A DNA stretch of 64,000 bases, taken from Methanolobus halotolerans (GTDB lineage: Archaea > Halobacteriota > Methanosarcinia > Methanosarcinales > Methanosarcinaceae). Positions 44,968 through 53,982 of the stretch are shown in pieces (position 1 is the first letter of the stretch; each line of letters starts with the position of its first letter). The notes under the pieces were generated by a model. It saw only the letters and a list, made by a program, of their open reading frames with translations, ran no database searches and was not told where the DNA came from. The stretch is from assembly GCF_004745425.1 (NCBI RefSeq), contig NZ_PGGK01000002.1, forward strand, positions 62,001 to 126,000, given 5' to 3'. The position numbers were made by a program, and so were the translations under genes.

Positions 44968-45521
44968 AGCAGAACTAATCTATGAAAGAGATTTATATAT
45001 AAGTTTACATTGCAAATCGGTCTTAATCCAGCCTGAAATAAATTTAAAAAGCAACTACAGTTAATGCAGTTGATGTATCCGGCAATAGTATTTTGATGAA
45101 AATATTCATTTACAGGAACTGAAATACACTTTTCTAGATACACCTGGCATGAACTGTACACGAATGCTCCAAATAAATTTATACATAGTATCAAAATTTA
45201 AAATAACGAAATTAATAATAAAATCTAACCTGACAAATACTTACCGAATATTATCAAAAGTGATTTATATAACGTAATTTATCCAGTAAGCAAAAAAGAT
45301 TATTATTTACAAATCTGCATCATGCATCCGATTATAGACAAATATATAATAAAAAAACATATTAATAATATGATTAGACTAATTTATACCATGAGTATAA
45401 TCTTATATTTCGGGATAGCTTTAAATAAAACTTTGTATATACAGTAAATTATCACAGTATAAAATGATGTATTTATAAGTGCAAATTAGTAGATTTACAT
45501 AACAATAAATGGAGATTTAAC
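44968..45521. other. AT-rich non-coding region upstream of the DUF1699 gene
   Basis: About 554 bases without a supported gene and markedly AT-rich. It holds at least four TATA-like elements (about 45174-45183, 45267-45276, 45344-45353, 45469-45477). The last, TATTTATAAGT, with GGAGATTTAAC just before 45522, is probably the active promoter, giving a leader of roughly 24 bases. The left edge carries the promoter of the S-component-like gene (minus strand). The rest could hold a small RNA, but no hairpin or conserved element is clear. Confidence 0.5.
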
Positions 45522-45923
45522 ATGAAAATAAGAGTTGTAAGTTCAAAAGAAGAGATCAACACACTTGGACCAAACGAAGAGATCGTGCATCTTGCATTCA
45601 GGCCTTCTAATACAGATATTTTTTCACTAGTAATGAAATGCCCAAGTGTAAAAGCGCTTCACATCCCAAGTTCATATAAAAGGACAATATCAAATTCCGC
45701 AAAGATGTATCTTGAAATGCAGGGGATAGACCTTCTTGAAGGCGACGTATGGGGACACAGGAAAGATATTAATGAATATTCAGAAGTGTCGCAGGGTGTC
45801 TACGACCGCATAAACCAATACAGACAAGAAGGGCTTTCCGAGGATGAGATAGAGGACAAGATGATCAGAGAGACCAGGCTCAGTCCGGATTTCGTTAAGT
45901 TCCTTGTAAAACAGAATAACTAA
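45522..45923 (+). CDS. DUF1699 family protein
   Basis: 133-residue soluble protein: MKIRVVSSKEEINTLGPNEE, LAFRPSNTDIFSLVMKCPSVKALHIPSSYKRTIS, LLEGDVWGHRKDINEYSEV, then a helical tail ending VKQNN. The family DUF1699, as I recall it, is confined to methanogens, mostly Methanosarcinales. The C-terminal part (GVYDRINQYRQEGLSEDEIE) looks helical and may bind nucleic acid, which is inference. Ribosome site GGAGATTTAAC. It is followed by a shared terminator. Confidence 0.82.
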   Translation: MKIRVVSSKEEINTLGPNEEIVHLAFRPSNTDIFSLVMKCPSVKALHIPSSYKRTISNSAKMYLEMQGIDLLEGDVWGHRKDINEYSEVSQGVYDRINQYRQEGLSEDEIEDKMIRETRLSPDFVKFLVKQNN

Positions 45924-45933
45924 AACAAAAAAA

Positions 45934-45955
45934 GACCCCAAGCCCCATTGGGGTC
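45934..45955. terminator. bidirectional terminator between DUF1699 and yjbQ genes
   Basis: GACCCCAA and TTGGGGTC form an 8-bp stem with a 6-base loop. Upstream on the plus strand lies AAAACAAAAAAA, which is a T-run for the minus-strand gene at 45973, and the plus-strand side has CTGTAACTATTTT. The arrangement serves both converging genes, better for the minus strand. Confidence 0.8.
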
Positions 45956-45972
45956 CTGTAACTATTTTAAAA

Positions 45973-46395
45973 TTATCGTTCACCATATATCTGGACAAGT
46001 ACTTTTCTGGAACGCGGACGGTTATCCAGATCTATGAAAATTATCTGCTGCCATGTTCCAAGCTGTATGCTTCCGCCAAGCAGAGGAAAGGATTCACTTT
46101 GGCCAAGCAGCGATGCCCTGACATGAGAGTGACCGTTACCATCATGCCACTTTTCATTATGCCTGTAATTGAAATCCTGAGGGACCAGCCTTTCAAGTGC
46201 TTCCTGGAGGTCAGATATCAGGCCAGACTCATACTCAATAGTAGATATAGCAGCGGTTGAGCCCGGTACAAAGACCATAACTATCCCATCCATGACACCC
46301 GATGAGGCAACCAGGCTGGAAACATCAGCAGTCAGATCAATTATATCCGTATTTCCTCTAGTATCGAATTCCAGGTATTCAGTGACAACTACCAC
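45973..46395 (-). CDS. YjbQ family protein (secondary thiamine-phosphate synthase enzyme type)
   Basis: 140-residue protein of the UPF0047/YjbQ family. Family motifs: VVTEYLEFDTRGNTDIIDLT, VFVPGSTAAISTIEYESGL, NEKWHDGNGHSHVRASLLG (with the conserved His) and LGTWQQIIFIDLDNRPRSRKV. Members have been described with weak thiamine-phosphate synthase activity; true role unclear. GTG start at 46395. Fifteen bases downstream of the small membrane protein gene, so probably in one unit. thiL is in the same window but 38 kb away. Confidence 0.88.
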   Translation of the reverse strand: MVVVTEYLEFDTRGNTDIIDLTADVSSLVASSGVMDGIVMVFVPGSTAAISTIEYESGLISDLQEALERLVPQDFNYRHNEKWHDGNGHSHVRASLLGQSESFPLLGGSIQLGTWQQIIFIDLDNRPRSRKVLVQIYGER

Positions 46396-46410
46396 ACCAG
46401 ACCCCCGGGA

Positions 46411-46590
46411 TCATTCCATTTGATTGATCTTCAGACCAACAAGTGAAGTAATGATAATAAAAGCTACGAGTGCACCCATGAAGCCATATTCCTGGTGTTG
46501 CTGCATGGTCTGGTGTACCAATATGAACAGTACTGTCAGCAGGGCTACGGAGCCTATGGAGTATATAATTTCAAGTTGTTTCTTGTTCAT
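46411..46590 (-). CDS. small membrane protein, two predicted spans
   Basis: 59 residues from the ATG at 46590 (MNKKQLEIIYSIGSVALLTV), with two hydrophobic segments (SIGSVALLTVLFILVHQTM and GFMGALVAFIIITSLVGL) and a short basic/acidic end. No family recognised. An upstream in-frame ATG at 46620 lacks a clear leader. It is divergent from the nuclease-like gene and precedes yjbQ closely, which is the only contextual hint. Confidence 0.55.
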   Translation of the reverse strand: MNKKQLEIIYSIGSVALLTVLFILVHQTMQQHQEYGFMGALVAFIIITSLVGLKINQME

Positions 46591-46691
46591 CAGGGAACAA
46601 TTGAATGATAAGTACATCAACTTAACGCAGATGACAAAGCATTTTTAATAATATTAAGTGAATCTTATTTCAAAAATAACACGGGTATTCC

Positions 46692-47192
46692 ATGACAGAC
46701 TTCGAAAGGACACTGGTCCAGTCTTTCAATATATATTTTGAAGAAAGCAATTTAAAGGGCATTGCACACCGTCTGAAACAGCACAGGTTCACACCACAAT
46801 TCCTGGACGTGCTTGTGGATTCACTGGACCCCGATTACTACCTGGGGATAGAATGCAAGAGCATCTCGGTGGACAAGGGCGCAAAAGCACTCTATTTCAC
46901 ACAGCACTTCACTATCGACAAGAACGGGAGCCATCAGATCGACCGCATATCGGACTTTCTTATCAGATCAGGCAGGACGGGTTTTCTTGCAATTGAGCTT
47001 AAAATGGGTGTAGGTAAATCCAGGGAAGCATACATAATACCCTGGGACGTGCTTCGGGACAGATTCCATGAAGACGGCAGGACAAAGTTCACGGTAAACG
47101 AAATACAGGAATTCTGCAGGATAGAGAGAAAAGCAAATAAGTATATCATTGACCCCGAAGGATGGAAGAAGGGAACAAGGATAATCTCATGA
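46692..47192 (+). CDS. PD-(D/E)xK nuclease-like protein
   Basis: 166-residue protein with the layout of a restriction-endonuclease fold: RLKQHRFTPQFLDVLVDSLDPDYYLGIECKSIS (Asp, then E-x-K) followed by QIDRISDFLIRSGRTGFLAIEL and the strand IIPWDVL. The Asp...Glu-x-Lys pattern resembles archaeal Hjc-type Holliday-junction resolvases, but the sequence is not close enough by eye to name it. Its stop lies 8 bases before the RecJ-like gene, whose ribosome site overlaps it, so a role in DNA repair or recombination is inferred. Confidence 0.68.
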   Translation: MTDFERTLVQSFNIYFEESNLKGIAHRLKQHRFTPQFLDVLVDSLDPDYYLGIECKSISVDKGAKALYFTQHFTIDKNGSHQIDRISDFLIRSGRTGFLAIELKMGVGKSREAYIIPWDVLRDRFHEDGRTKFTVNEIQEFCRIERKANKYIIDPEGWKKGTRIIS

Positions 47193-47199
47193 GGAAAAA

Positions 47200-48582
47200 A
47201 TGTCTGAAACCATGATACAAATGGCCCGGCGCGCCGCAAAATGTGCGGAAGAGATAAAAAAGCACAAAGAAGTACAACTGGTATCCCACATAGACGCTGA
47301 CGGGATAAGTTCGGGAGCGATCATAGCAAAAGCCCTTGAAGGGGCTGACATAGACCATGAAATGCTTTTTGTGAAGCAGCTTGACGAGAATATTATAAGG
47401 GACCTTGCAGACAGCAATCCGGAACTAACGATATTCACCGACCTTGGAAGCGGCCAGATAGAGCATATCAATAATTACGAACTGCATGCAGTTATCTCGG
47501 ACCATCACAGGCCCCAGGGTGATACGGACCTGCATCTGAACCCCCATCTTTTCGGAGCTAACGGCTCCTTTGAGATCAGCGGTTCCGGAACCACATTCAT
47601 ACTTGCCAGCCAGCTTGATAAGAACAACAGCCTCGCAGACCTTGCCATCGTCGGATGTGTCGGCGATATGCAGAACCGCAAATATGGAAAACTTGTCAGT
47701 CTTAACAGGGAGATACTGGAAGACAACCCGGCTATTGTCATACCAAAAAATGACATCTCACTCTATGGAAAGCAGACAAGACCTATTTTCAAGATGCTGC
47801 AATTCTCCTCTGACCCCTACCTGCCGGGGCTTACAGGCAGTGAGGACGCATGCATAGGTTTCCTTCACAATATTGGACTGCGCTCGGCAAACGATGAGAA
47901 ATGGCGCAGGTGGATAGACCTGACAGAGGCTGAAAAGGTCAAAATCACGTCAGCACTGTTTCAGTACTCCGTTCAGAACGGGCTTTCTTCATACAACATC
48001 AACCGCCTCGTAAACGAATGCTACCTGTTGCTCCCGGAAAAAGAAGGAACGGAAATGAGGGATGCCAGCGAATATGCCACCCTTCTTAATGCGACCGGGA
48101 GATACATGCAGGCCGAGATTGGCATGGCCGTTTGCATGGGCGACAGGGAAGACGCATATGAGGCTGCGCGCAGACTGCTCTATGAGCACAGGAAGAATCT
48201 GGTTGAAGGACTGAACTTCGTGAGAGACACGGGGGTCACCCAGTTATCACACCTGCAGTTCTTTGATGCAGGCAGCAACATACCGGAAACCATTGTTGGC
48301 ATTGTTGCAGGAATGAGCCATGCTTCCAATAACCGCCGTCTGCCAATTGTAGCATTTGCAGATAAGGAGGACGGCCACAAGATCTCTGCGAGAGGCACAC
48401 AGGAACTTGTTAACAAAGGACTCAACCTATCAGAGGCCATTAGTCAGGTATGCCAGGAAATAGGAGGTGCTGGCGGCGGACATGACATTGCAGCAGGTGC
48501 CACTGTGCCCTTTGGTAAAAAACAAGAGTTCATAGATAGATTAAACTCGATCATAGCATCACAGATAGCCAGTAAGGCCTGA
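47200..48582 (+). CDS. RecJ-like DHH/DHHA1 phosphoesterase
   Basis: 460-residue single-strand nuclease-like protein. Catalytic motifs: SHIDADGISSGA (DxD), FTDLGSGQIEH, VISDHHRPQ (DHH), GSGTTFILA, and near the C-terminus the DHHA1 motif GGAGGGHDIAAGA. Archaeal members of this group act in replication (GAN/RecJ with GINS and Cdc45) or in DNA repair. TGAGGAAAAA ahead of the ATG at 47200. Convergent with nrpRII; cotranscribed with the nuclease-like gene. Confidence 0.9.
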   Translation: MSETMIQMARRAAKCAEEIKKHKEVQLVSHIDADGISSGAIIAKALEGADIDHEMLFVKQLDENIIRDLADSNPELTIFTDLGSGQIEHINNYELHAVISDHHRPQGDTDLHLNPHLFGANGSFEISGSGTTFILASQLDKNNSLADLAIVGCVGDMQNRKYGKLVSLNREILEDNPAIVIPKNDISLYGKQTRPIFKMLQFSSDPYLPGLTGSEDACIGFLHNIGLRSANDEKWRRWIDLTEAEKVKITSALFQYSVQNGLSSYNINRLVNECYLLLPEKEGTEMRDASEYATLLNATGRYMQAEIGMAVCMGDREDAYEAARRLLYEHRKNLVEGLNFVRDTGVTQLSHLQFFDAGSNIPETIVGIVAGMSHASNNRRLPIVAFADKEDGHKISARGTQELVNKGLNLSEAISQVCQEIGGAGGGHDIAAGATVPFGKKQEFIDRLNSIIASQIASKA

Positions 48583-48605
48583 AAGTGATTTATTTACAAA
48601 AAAAA

Positions 48606-49358
48606 TCAGACATCTTTGATGTGCTTCAACTCATTGATGTCCATTAACGTAGACATGGCATTTGTCTTTATAGGAATGCCATGCTCCTGAACTATTGCCA
48701 TGGGATTCGTACCACCTATGACGACAATTCCCAGGTGGTCCCTCTCCACAGGCACATCCAGTATCCGAGTATTGGGTTCACCCACTTCAAGAATGCCTGT
48801 GATGCCCGCATCAACCATATCCGAGAGCGTACTGTCAATGACATCCCTTGCAACCATAGGTGCCTCCCGGAGATTTGCAAGTATCTTACCGGTGCCGGTC
48901 CTGAGCATTTCCATGACAGATGTCAGTTCCTGTGACATCAACACTTCCAGAGGGTCTATGGTAGTGCTTTTATAAGCCAGAACATTCGTGAAGCGGATAG
49001 GAGCACCATCCCTTATTTCCACAAGACCGCCAAACTGAGGTTTGACCATTACACCTGCCTTCAACAGGATCCCATCAATCGTGATACTGCATACTGTTGC
49101 AAAGCCGATCTCATCCTTTCCTATGACCTTTTCCCCGATCGAGTCGCCTTCGTGCAGCACTTTCAACATTGGACTTACAGCGAGACCACTGTTAATAGCG
49201 AGACTGAATATTTTAAGGACTGGTTCAAAATCCTCTTTATTAATAAGAGAAAGGTTTACTATTACATCTCCCTCCATGGTCTTTGGATTGAAGGTAGTCC
49301 TGAACATCAGGTCCTCGATCTTGGCGGAAGTAAACTGGATACGGCCGTTCTTTAGCAA
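48606..49358 (-). CDS. nrpRII: nitrogen regulator, NrpRII-like (DUF128, no HTH)
   Basis: One NrpR (DUF128) domain of about 250 residues and no helix-turn-helix, the arrangement of NrpRII in Methanosarcina; NrpRI with the DNA-binding domain must be elsewhere. NrpR proteins bind 2-oxoglutarate and repress nif, glnK and glnA operators. A TATA box ACATATAAAT (about 49394-49402) and GAGGTG at 49364-49369 support a TTG start at 49358, giving the sequence [18 protein letters not shown]. Longer in-frame starts up to 49409 run through the promoter. It follows the glucose-6-phosphate isomerase gene. Confidence 0.88.
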   Translation of the reverse strand: MLKNGRIQFTSAKIEDLMFRTTFNPKTMEGDVIVNLSLINKEDFEPVLKIFSLAINSGLAVSPMLKVLHEGDSIGEKVIGKDEIGFATVCSITIDGILLKAGVMVKPQFGGLVEIRDGAPIRFTNVLAYKSTTIDPLEVLMSQELTSVMEMLRTGTGKILANLREAPMVARDVIDSTLSDMVDAGITGILEVGEPNTRILDVPVERDHLGIVVIGGTNPMAIVQEHGIPIKTNAMSTLMDINELKHIKDV

Positions 49359-49363
49359 CAATA

Positions 49364-49402
49364 CACCTCTTACCGTTTTAGTAACTTTCAACCATTTATA
49401 TG
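49364..49402 (-). promoter_or_regulatory. promoter and ribosome site of nrpRII
   Basis: On the minus strand, TATA box ACATATAAAT (centre near 49398) predicts transcription from about 49373. GAGGTG (49369-49364) follows, and TTG at 49358 is 5 bases further. The layout decides between three in-frame starts. Confidence 0.6.
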
Positions 49403-49424
49403 TTCGCACGGCAAAATGTTACTA

Positions 49425-50153
49425 TCATGCAGTCACCTTTTCGAAAACAGGCATATATTCCCCTGGCCGCGTCAGAAACTCAAGCTTACCGATGTCATCT
49501 ACAAGGTCATACATGTCCTTTCCGGCTGAAAGGCCCAGCTCCGGATAATCTGTTGTTTCCCGGGTTCTTATCGGAGGAACTTCTGCGTAATCGGGGTTCG
49601 TGATAAAACCATCCACAAGGAGATAATATGCAGCACCAGAAAGCTCTTTAATGGGTTCATATACCGATGAAAAATCCCTGGCCACCCAGTTTGCCATTTT
49701 CAGGGTTTCCCCGGTTGCATTGATGGTTATATGGCCATAATCCGGAGGAATAACAACACAGTCCCCTTTTTCTGCTACATAGACCATTACATCCGTAATC
49801 ATATCACCTTCCTGTTTCTGAAGAAGGTAAGTAGCCGTTCCTTCTAGTACCTGATACACCTCCGCATATGAAAGCGTGGTACCGGGTACAAAGGGATGAT
49901 AGTGACCTGCGGTCTTTACGTATTCCCTCCCCAGCATTTTAGGAGGTATGATGGTTATATCATACCTGAGATTATGTTCTTTTATCTTTTCAAGATCAGA
50001 CTTATTCCTGTAAAGATCCCTGTACATATAGTAGAGTTCCATATTACCGGCCTGAGACAGCCATTCCTTATCATAGAGAACTTCTTTCATATCGTAAAGC
50101 ATCCTTATATCAGGAGTCCTTATGTAGCCATAGAAATCCAGTTCATTACCCAT
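49425..50153 (-). CDS. pgiA: glucose-6-phosphate isomerase, archaeal cupin type
   Basis: 242-residue cupin-type metal-dependent PGI, unrelated to the classical enzyme. Metal site: YVKTAGHYHPFVPGTTLSYAEVYQVLEG (His-x-His and Glu) and DYGHITIN (second His). It acts in gluconeogenesis and glycolysis. GGGTGAG lies 5 bases before the ATG at 50153. Its AT-rich upstream region (50154-50234) gives it a promoter of its own after uvrC. Confidence 0.93.
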   Translation of the reverse strand: MGNELDFYGYIRTPDIRMLYDMKEVLYDKEWLSQAGNMELYYMYRDLYRNKSDLEKIKEHNLRYDITIIPPKMLGREYVKTAGHYHPFVPGTTLSYAEVYQVLEGTATYLLQKQEGDMITDVMVYVAEKGDCVVIPPDYGHITINATGETLKMANWVARDFSSVYEPIKELSGAAYYLLVDGFITNPDYAEVPPIRTRETTDYPELGLSAGKDMYDLVDDIGKLEFLTRPGEYMPVFEKVTA

Positions 50154-50234
50154 TTAAACTCACCCTTGAATCAGCAGGAATACATTAACTTTCAAATTTA
50201 TTAGATAAAATATATGAACCCAATATATTTGAAT

Positions 50235-52058
50235 TTAGCCGCCATCAGCTTTCACGGATGACTTATCACAGAGGTATTCATGTATAAGCTCTGCGATCTT
50301 CTTACTGATGCCCTTTACCTGCATGAGATCTTCAGGAGAGGCAGACTTCATATTCTCAACCGAACCAAAATGTTCGATGAGAAGTTTCTTTTTGCCGGGA
50401 CCTACACCCGGTATTGCATCAAGCTGGGAATGGGTGAGTGTCGCAGACCTTCTGCGACGGTGGGACGTTACAGCAAAACGATGCGCCTCATCTCTAATCC
50501 TCATAAGCAGTTTTAGGGCAGGAGAGGTCAGGGGCAGGATTATGACCTCTCCGGGTCCTTTGCAGGGAGTGATTATGTGTTCAAAACGTTTTGCAAGACC
50601 GATCAACGGAATATCAAGTCCCAGGGCATCCAGAGAGGATTTGGCTGCTCCCACCTGGCCCGGTCCGCCGTCTATCAGTATGAGGTCCGGCAATGAATCC
50701 TTTTCCTTCAGCAGACGTGAATACCTCCTGTTTACCACCTCGGCCATCATTGCGAAGTCATCTATACCCCGGACAGTGCGGATGTTGTGCTGCCTGTACC
50801 TGCTGTTAGCCGGCAATCCGCTCTCAAAAACAACCACTGATCCAACGGCATTGGTACCCGAGATATTCGATATGTCAAACCCTTCGATATGCTTTGGCAA
50901 TTTTTCAAGAGACAGTACATCTTTGAGTTCATTGAGCGCAATCAAGGATGATTCAGCCGGACCTTTTTCCATCTTCGCGACCCTCATTGCCATTTCCGCA
51001 TTGCGAACACACATATCCATTATCTTTTTCTTCTCGGTCCTGAAGGGGACCTGTATCTTCACTTCCCGACCGGACCTCTGGCCCAGCCACCCGGAAATAA
51101 GTTCATTTTCAGGTAGCTCATACTGTACGAGGATCTCAGGTGGAATAGGAGAATCCTGATAATATTGCTTGATAAATGCAGCCAATGCGGAAGGTACCTC
51201 CACAGAGCCCCCGGAATCCACCATGGTGAAGTCTACTTTCCCGACCATGCTGCCGTGCCTTATGTAGAATATCTGCAGGTATACAGTCGGGCCATCCGCT
51301 ACTGCAGCAATCACATCCCTGTCTCCTATACCCGAAGTTGCTATCTGTTGTTCTGTAAGGCATTTCAGGCCCCCTATCTGATCCCTTACCTCCGCCGCAG
51401 CTTCATATTCCTGACTTGCGGCAAAAGTGTTCATCTTTTCCTCCAGCTCTTTTAAAAGCCCTGCAGTATCACCTTTTAAAAAACGAACAGCCTCCATGAC
51501 CCTTCTGTTGTATTCTTCCAGGTCCATAGAGTCTCTACATGGAGCCATGCAGCGTTTTATATGGTAGTTGAGGCATGGCCGGGTCTTCCCGGAAGTTACT
51601 TGCTTTTTGCAGCGGCGCAGCAGGAACATCTTTGAAATCACTTCCAGAGTACTCCGGATTGCCCTGCTGTTCGTGTAGGGGCCAAAATAGAGAGCATCAT
51701 CCATGAGTCTCCTGCGGGTCAAAAATATCCGAGGGAACTTCTCATTGATCGTAACCTTGACATAAGGATAGCGTTTATCGTCCTTCAGGCGAACGTTATA
51801 TCTGGGCCTGTACTTCTTGATGAGATTGGCCTCGAGTACAAGTGCATCTATCTCAGTGTCCGTTACGATAAATTCGATATCATCGATCTGCCTGACCAGC
51901 ACACGCGTCTTCGGTGTCTGGTTGGCAGAGGACTGAAAATAGGACCGTACCCTTTTAATCAGGGATATGGCCTTTCCGACATAGATTATATCCCCGGAGG
52001 AATCTTTCATCAGGTATACGCCGGGGGAATCGGGAATCTTGCTTAGATCGGGAACCAT
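50235..52058 (-). CDS. uvrC: excinuclease ABC subunit C
   Basis: 607-residue endonuclease of nucleotide excision repair. GIY-YIG domain at the N-terminus (PGVYLMKDSSGDIIYVGKAISL), Cys-containing region CKKQVTSGKTRPCLNYHIKRCMAPC, UvrB-interacting UVR segment (LEEKMNTFAASQEYEAAAEVRDQ), RNase H-like endonuclease V region (EGFDISNISGTNAVGSVVVFE; LILIDGGPGQVGAA), and helix-hairpin-helix pair near the end (IPGVGPGKKKLLIEHFGS). Starts directly behind the exonuclease gene (one base between TGA and ATG). Bacterial-type UvrABC is common in Methanosarcina. Confidence 0.95.
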   Translation of the reverse strand: MVPDLSKIPDSPGVYLMKDSSGDIIYVGKAISLIKRVRSYFQSSANQTPKTRVLVRQIDDIEFIVTDTEIDALVLEANLIKKYRPRYNVRLKDDKRYPYVKVTINEKFPRIFLTRRRLMDDALYFGPYTNSRAIRSTLEVISKMFLLRRCKKQVTSGKTRPCLNYHIKRCMAPCRDSMDLEEYNRRVMEAVRFLKGDTAGLLKELEEKMNTFAASQEYEAAAEVRDQIGGLKCLTEQQIATSGIGDRDVIAAVADGPTVYLQIFYIRHGSMVGKVDFTMVDSGGSVEVPSALAAFIKQYYQDSPIPPEILVQYELPENELISGWLGQRSGREVKIQVPFRTEKKKIMDMCVRNAEMAMRVAKMEKGPAESSLIALNELKDVLSLEKLPKHIEGFDISNISGTNAVGSVVVFESGLPANSRYRQHNIRTVRGIDDFAMMAEVVNRRYSRLLKEKDSLPDLILIDGGPGQVGAAKSSLDALGLDIPLIGLAKRFEHIITPCKGPGEVIILPLTSPALKLLMRIRDEAHRFAVTSHRRRRSATLTHSQLDAIPGVGPGKKKLLIEHFGSVENMKSASPEDLMQVKGISKKIAELIHEYLCDKSSVKADGG

Positions 52059-52059
52059 A

Positions 52060-52815
52060 TCAGATACATTCGGAGAACTTGTGGTCTATGAACTTAGGAA
52101 GGGTCATTTCCATTATAGTCTTGAGATTTATCGTATCTTCCCTGTTGTATTCAAGCAGCAGTTCAAGAGCCTCCTGATCACCTTTTTTGTACTGGTGCCA
52201 AAGACGCACAGCATCGAGACCGGTAATAGCTTCAACTTCCTCTTTCCTTGAGATACCCAGTTCCACCTCTATCTTCTTGAGGCCACCGGTAAGTGAGATC
52301 CGCCGGAGAGGATACATCAGGTCAGCATGAAGCTTGTTCAGTTCCACTTCAGGGAATTCGCGCTTGATGAAAGGGAGATCGAACCTCGCACCATTGAACG
52401 TTACAAGATATTCGTACTTCTCGAACTCCTCCACTGCTTCATCCATGTCCACCCCATGTACAAAGGTCCTGGCATCTTTCCCGTCATATATGCCGATAAC
52501 GGTGATATGAGATCTGTTCGGAGAAAGGCCAGTGGTCTCGATATCCACATAGGCTGCCTTTTCTGAGAACATGCGGAACGCACGCCAGTGTTCTGCACCG
52601 GGCAGAGACCTGGCAAAGAACTCGTAATCACGGCATGCAATACGCTCTTTTGATTCCTCTATCCCCGGAAGGATCATTTCCATTCTTGAACGGGGAATCG
52701 GTATCTCGTCCTTCCTGTCAATCAGTTCATCCCATGTGTGGACACCACTTGCCCATATTTTTTTCTCAATGGTGGGCCCCACTCTCGGGATGTGAATATA
52801 TGTACTGGTAAGCAT
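52060..52815 (-). CDS. predicted RNase H-like exonuclease (DEDD family)
   Basis: 251 residues. An N-terminal helix-hairpin-helix-like part (HIPRVGPTIEKKIWASGVHTW) leads into a DEDD exonuclease domain: YVDIETTGLSPN (D-x-E), TFNGARFDLPFIKREF (Asp), and LLEYNREDTINLKTIM (third motif). It belongs to the YprB/COG2251-like group of unknown substrate. Immediately upstream of uvrC in the same operon, so a repair role is inferred. A TATA-like run lies in the 151-base divergent spacer to mdh. Confidence 0.85.
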   Translation of the reverse strand: MLTSTYIHIPRVGPTIEKKIWASGVHTWDELIDRKDEIPIPRSRMEMILPGIEESKERIACRDYEFFARSLPGAEHWRAFRMFSEKAAYVDIETTGLSPNRSHITVIGIYDGKDARTFVHGVDMDEAVEEFEKYEYLVTFNGARFDLPFIKREFPEVELNKLHADLMYPLRRISLTGGLKKIEVELGISRKEEVEAITGLDAVRLWHQYKKGDQEALELLLEYNREDTINLKTIMEMTLPKFIDHKFSECI

Positions 52816-52966
52816 TTATTTTCACTTTTCTGTAGGTTTAAGCTTATATTTAATATATGATAAACTCTAGTGTCTGTCCAGAAATATACAAGTGGGATTA
52901 AGCTTATTGTTTATATATAGTACCCTGATGAAGAGGGACAATTAGAAAAACAGAGGAGTAGAGAGA
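52816..52966. promoter_or_regulatory. divergent promoter region of the exonuclease-uvrC operon and mdh
   Basis: For mdh, TGTTTATATATAGT (about 52908-52921) is the TATA region, and GAGGAG lies 8 bases before the ATG. For the exonuclease (minus strand) an AT-rich run TATATTAAATATAAG lies at about 52844-52858. The 10-base TTAAGCTTAT occurs twice in the same direction (52838-52847 and 52898-52907), once near each promoter. Confidence 0.6.
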
Positions 52967-53881
52967 ATGAAAGTTTCAGTTATTGGGTCAGGCAATGTGG
53001 GGGCAACTGCCGTGCAACGCCTTGCGGAACTTGATATCGCCGATGTGGTCATGCTGGATATTGTAGAAGGGCTACCGCAGGGAAAGGCACTGGATATTGC
53101 CCAGGCAGCGCCGATCATGGGTTTTAATGTGGATATCACGGGTTCGAATGATTATGCGGACATCTGTGACTCGGATATTGTGGTGATAACTGCAGGCATT
53201 GCAAGAAAACCAGGCATGGACAGGAATGACCTGCTTGCAACTAATATAAGTATAACACTGGATGTTTGCGACAATATAATGCGACATTCGCCTGAAGCTA
53301 TTATAATGACAGTCACAAATCCTCTGGATGTCATCACATATGCTTCTATTAAACATACACAGTTTGACAGGGGAAGGGTTTTCGGAATGAGTGGACTGCT
53401 GGATTCGGGCAGGTTCGCATCCCTCATTGCAAAAGAGATCAACTGCTCGGTCAGGGACATAAATGCAATGGTGCTGGGCGGACATGGAGATTCCATGGTC
53501 CCGCTTCCGGAATACACGACAGTGTCAGGGATCCCTCTGCCAGAACTTATGGAAAAAGAAACCATCGACAGGATTATCAGGAGAACTGTTAATGCAGGTG
53601 CAGAGATTGTCGGACACCTTAAGACAGGAAGTGCATTCTATGCCCCCTCTGCTGCAATTGTGAGTATGACAGAAGCCATACTCAAGGATACAAAAAAAAT
53701 AGTTCCGGCTTCTGTTTATCTTAATGGGGAATATGGCCTGAAGGACATATGCCTGGGAGTTCCGGTCAAATTTGGTAAAAGAGGAGCAGAAGAGATAATA
53801 GAACTTAAACTTACTGAAGAACAGATGATAGCACTTCACAATTCTGCAGAGTCAGTACGCATGGGAATATCCAGGATATGA
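52967..53881 (+). CDS. mdh: malate dehydrogenase
   Basis: 304-residue NAD(P)-dependent dehydrogenase of the LDH/MDH superfamily, archaeal/LDH-like type. NAD site SVIGSGNVGATAVQRLAE, substrate loop IARKPGMDRNDLL (Arg residues of the malate type, with R-K-x-G-M-x-R), MTVTNPLDVITY, GHGDSMVPL (catalytic His) and the C-terminal FGKRGAEEIIELKLTEEQ. In methanogens it serves the incomplete reductive pathway that makes 2-oxoglutarate or oxaloacetate. Good ribosome site GAGGAG. Confidence 0.94.
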   Translation: MKVSVIGSGNVGATAVQRLAELDIADVVMLDIVEGLPQGKALDIAQAAPIMGFNVDITGSNDYADICDSDIVVITAGIARKPGMDRNDLLATNISITLDVCDNIMRHSPEAIIMTVTNPLDVITYASIKHTQFDRGRVFGMSGLLDSGRFASLIAKEINCSVRDINAMVLGGHGDSMVPLPEYTTVSGIPLPELMEKETIDRIIRRTVNAGAEIVGHLKTGSAFYAPSAAIVSMTEAILKDTKKIVPASVYLNGEYGLKDICLGVPVKFGKRGAEEIIELKLTEEQMIALHNSAESVRMGISRI

Positions 53882-53982
53882 TCATAAGAAGAATGAATGC
53901 TATTAATTAAAATATAAAATCAGACACTGTAGTTACATACAAATATTGATATATAAGTAAAATATAAGTAAGAGGGGATATC

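Noticed and set aside
44964-45194. 76-codon minus-strand frame upstream of the S-component-like gene
   Set aside because: AT-rich, Cys/Tyr-rich translation with no ribosome site; it covers the promoter region of the membrane protein gene.
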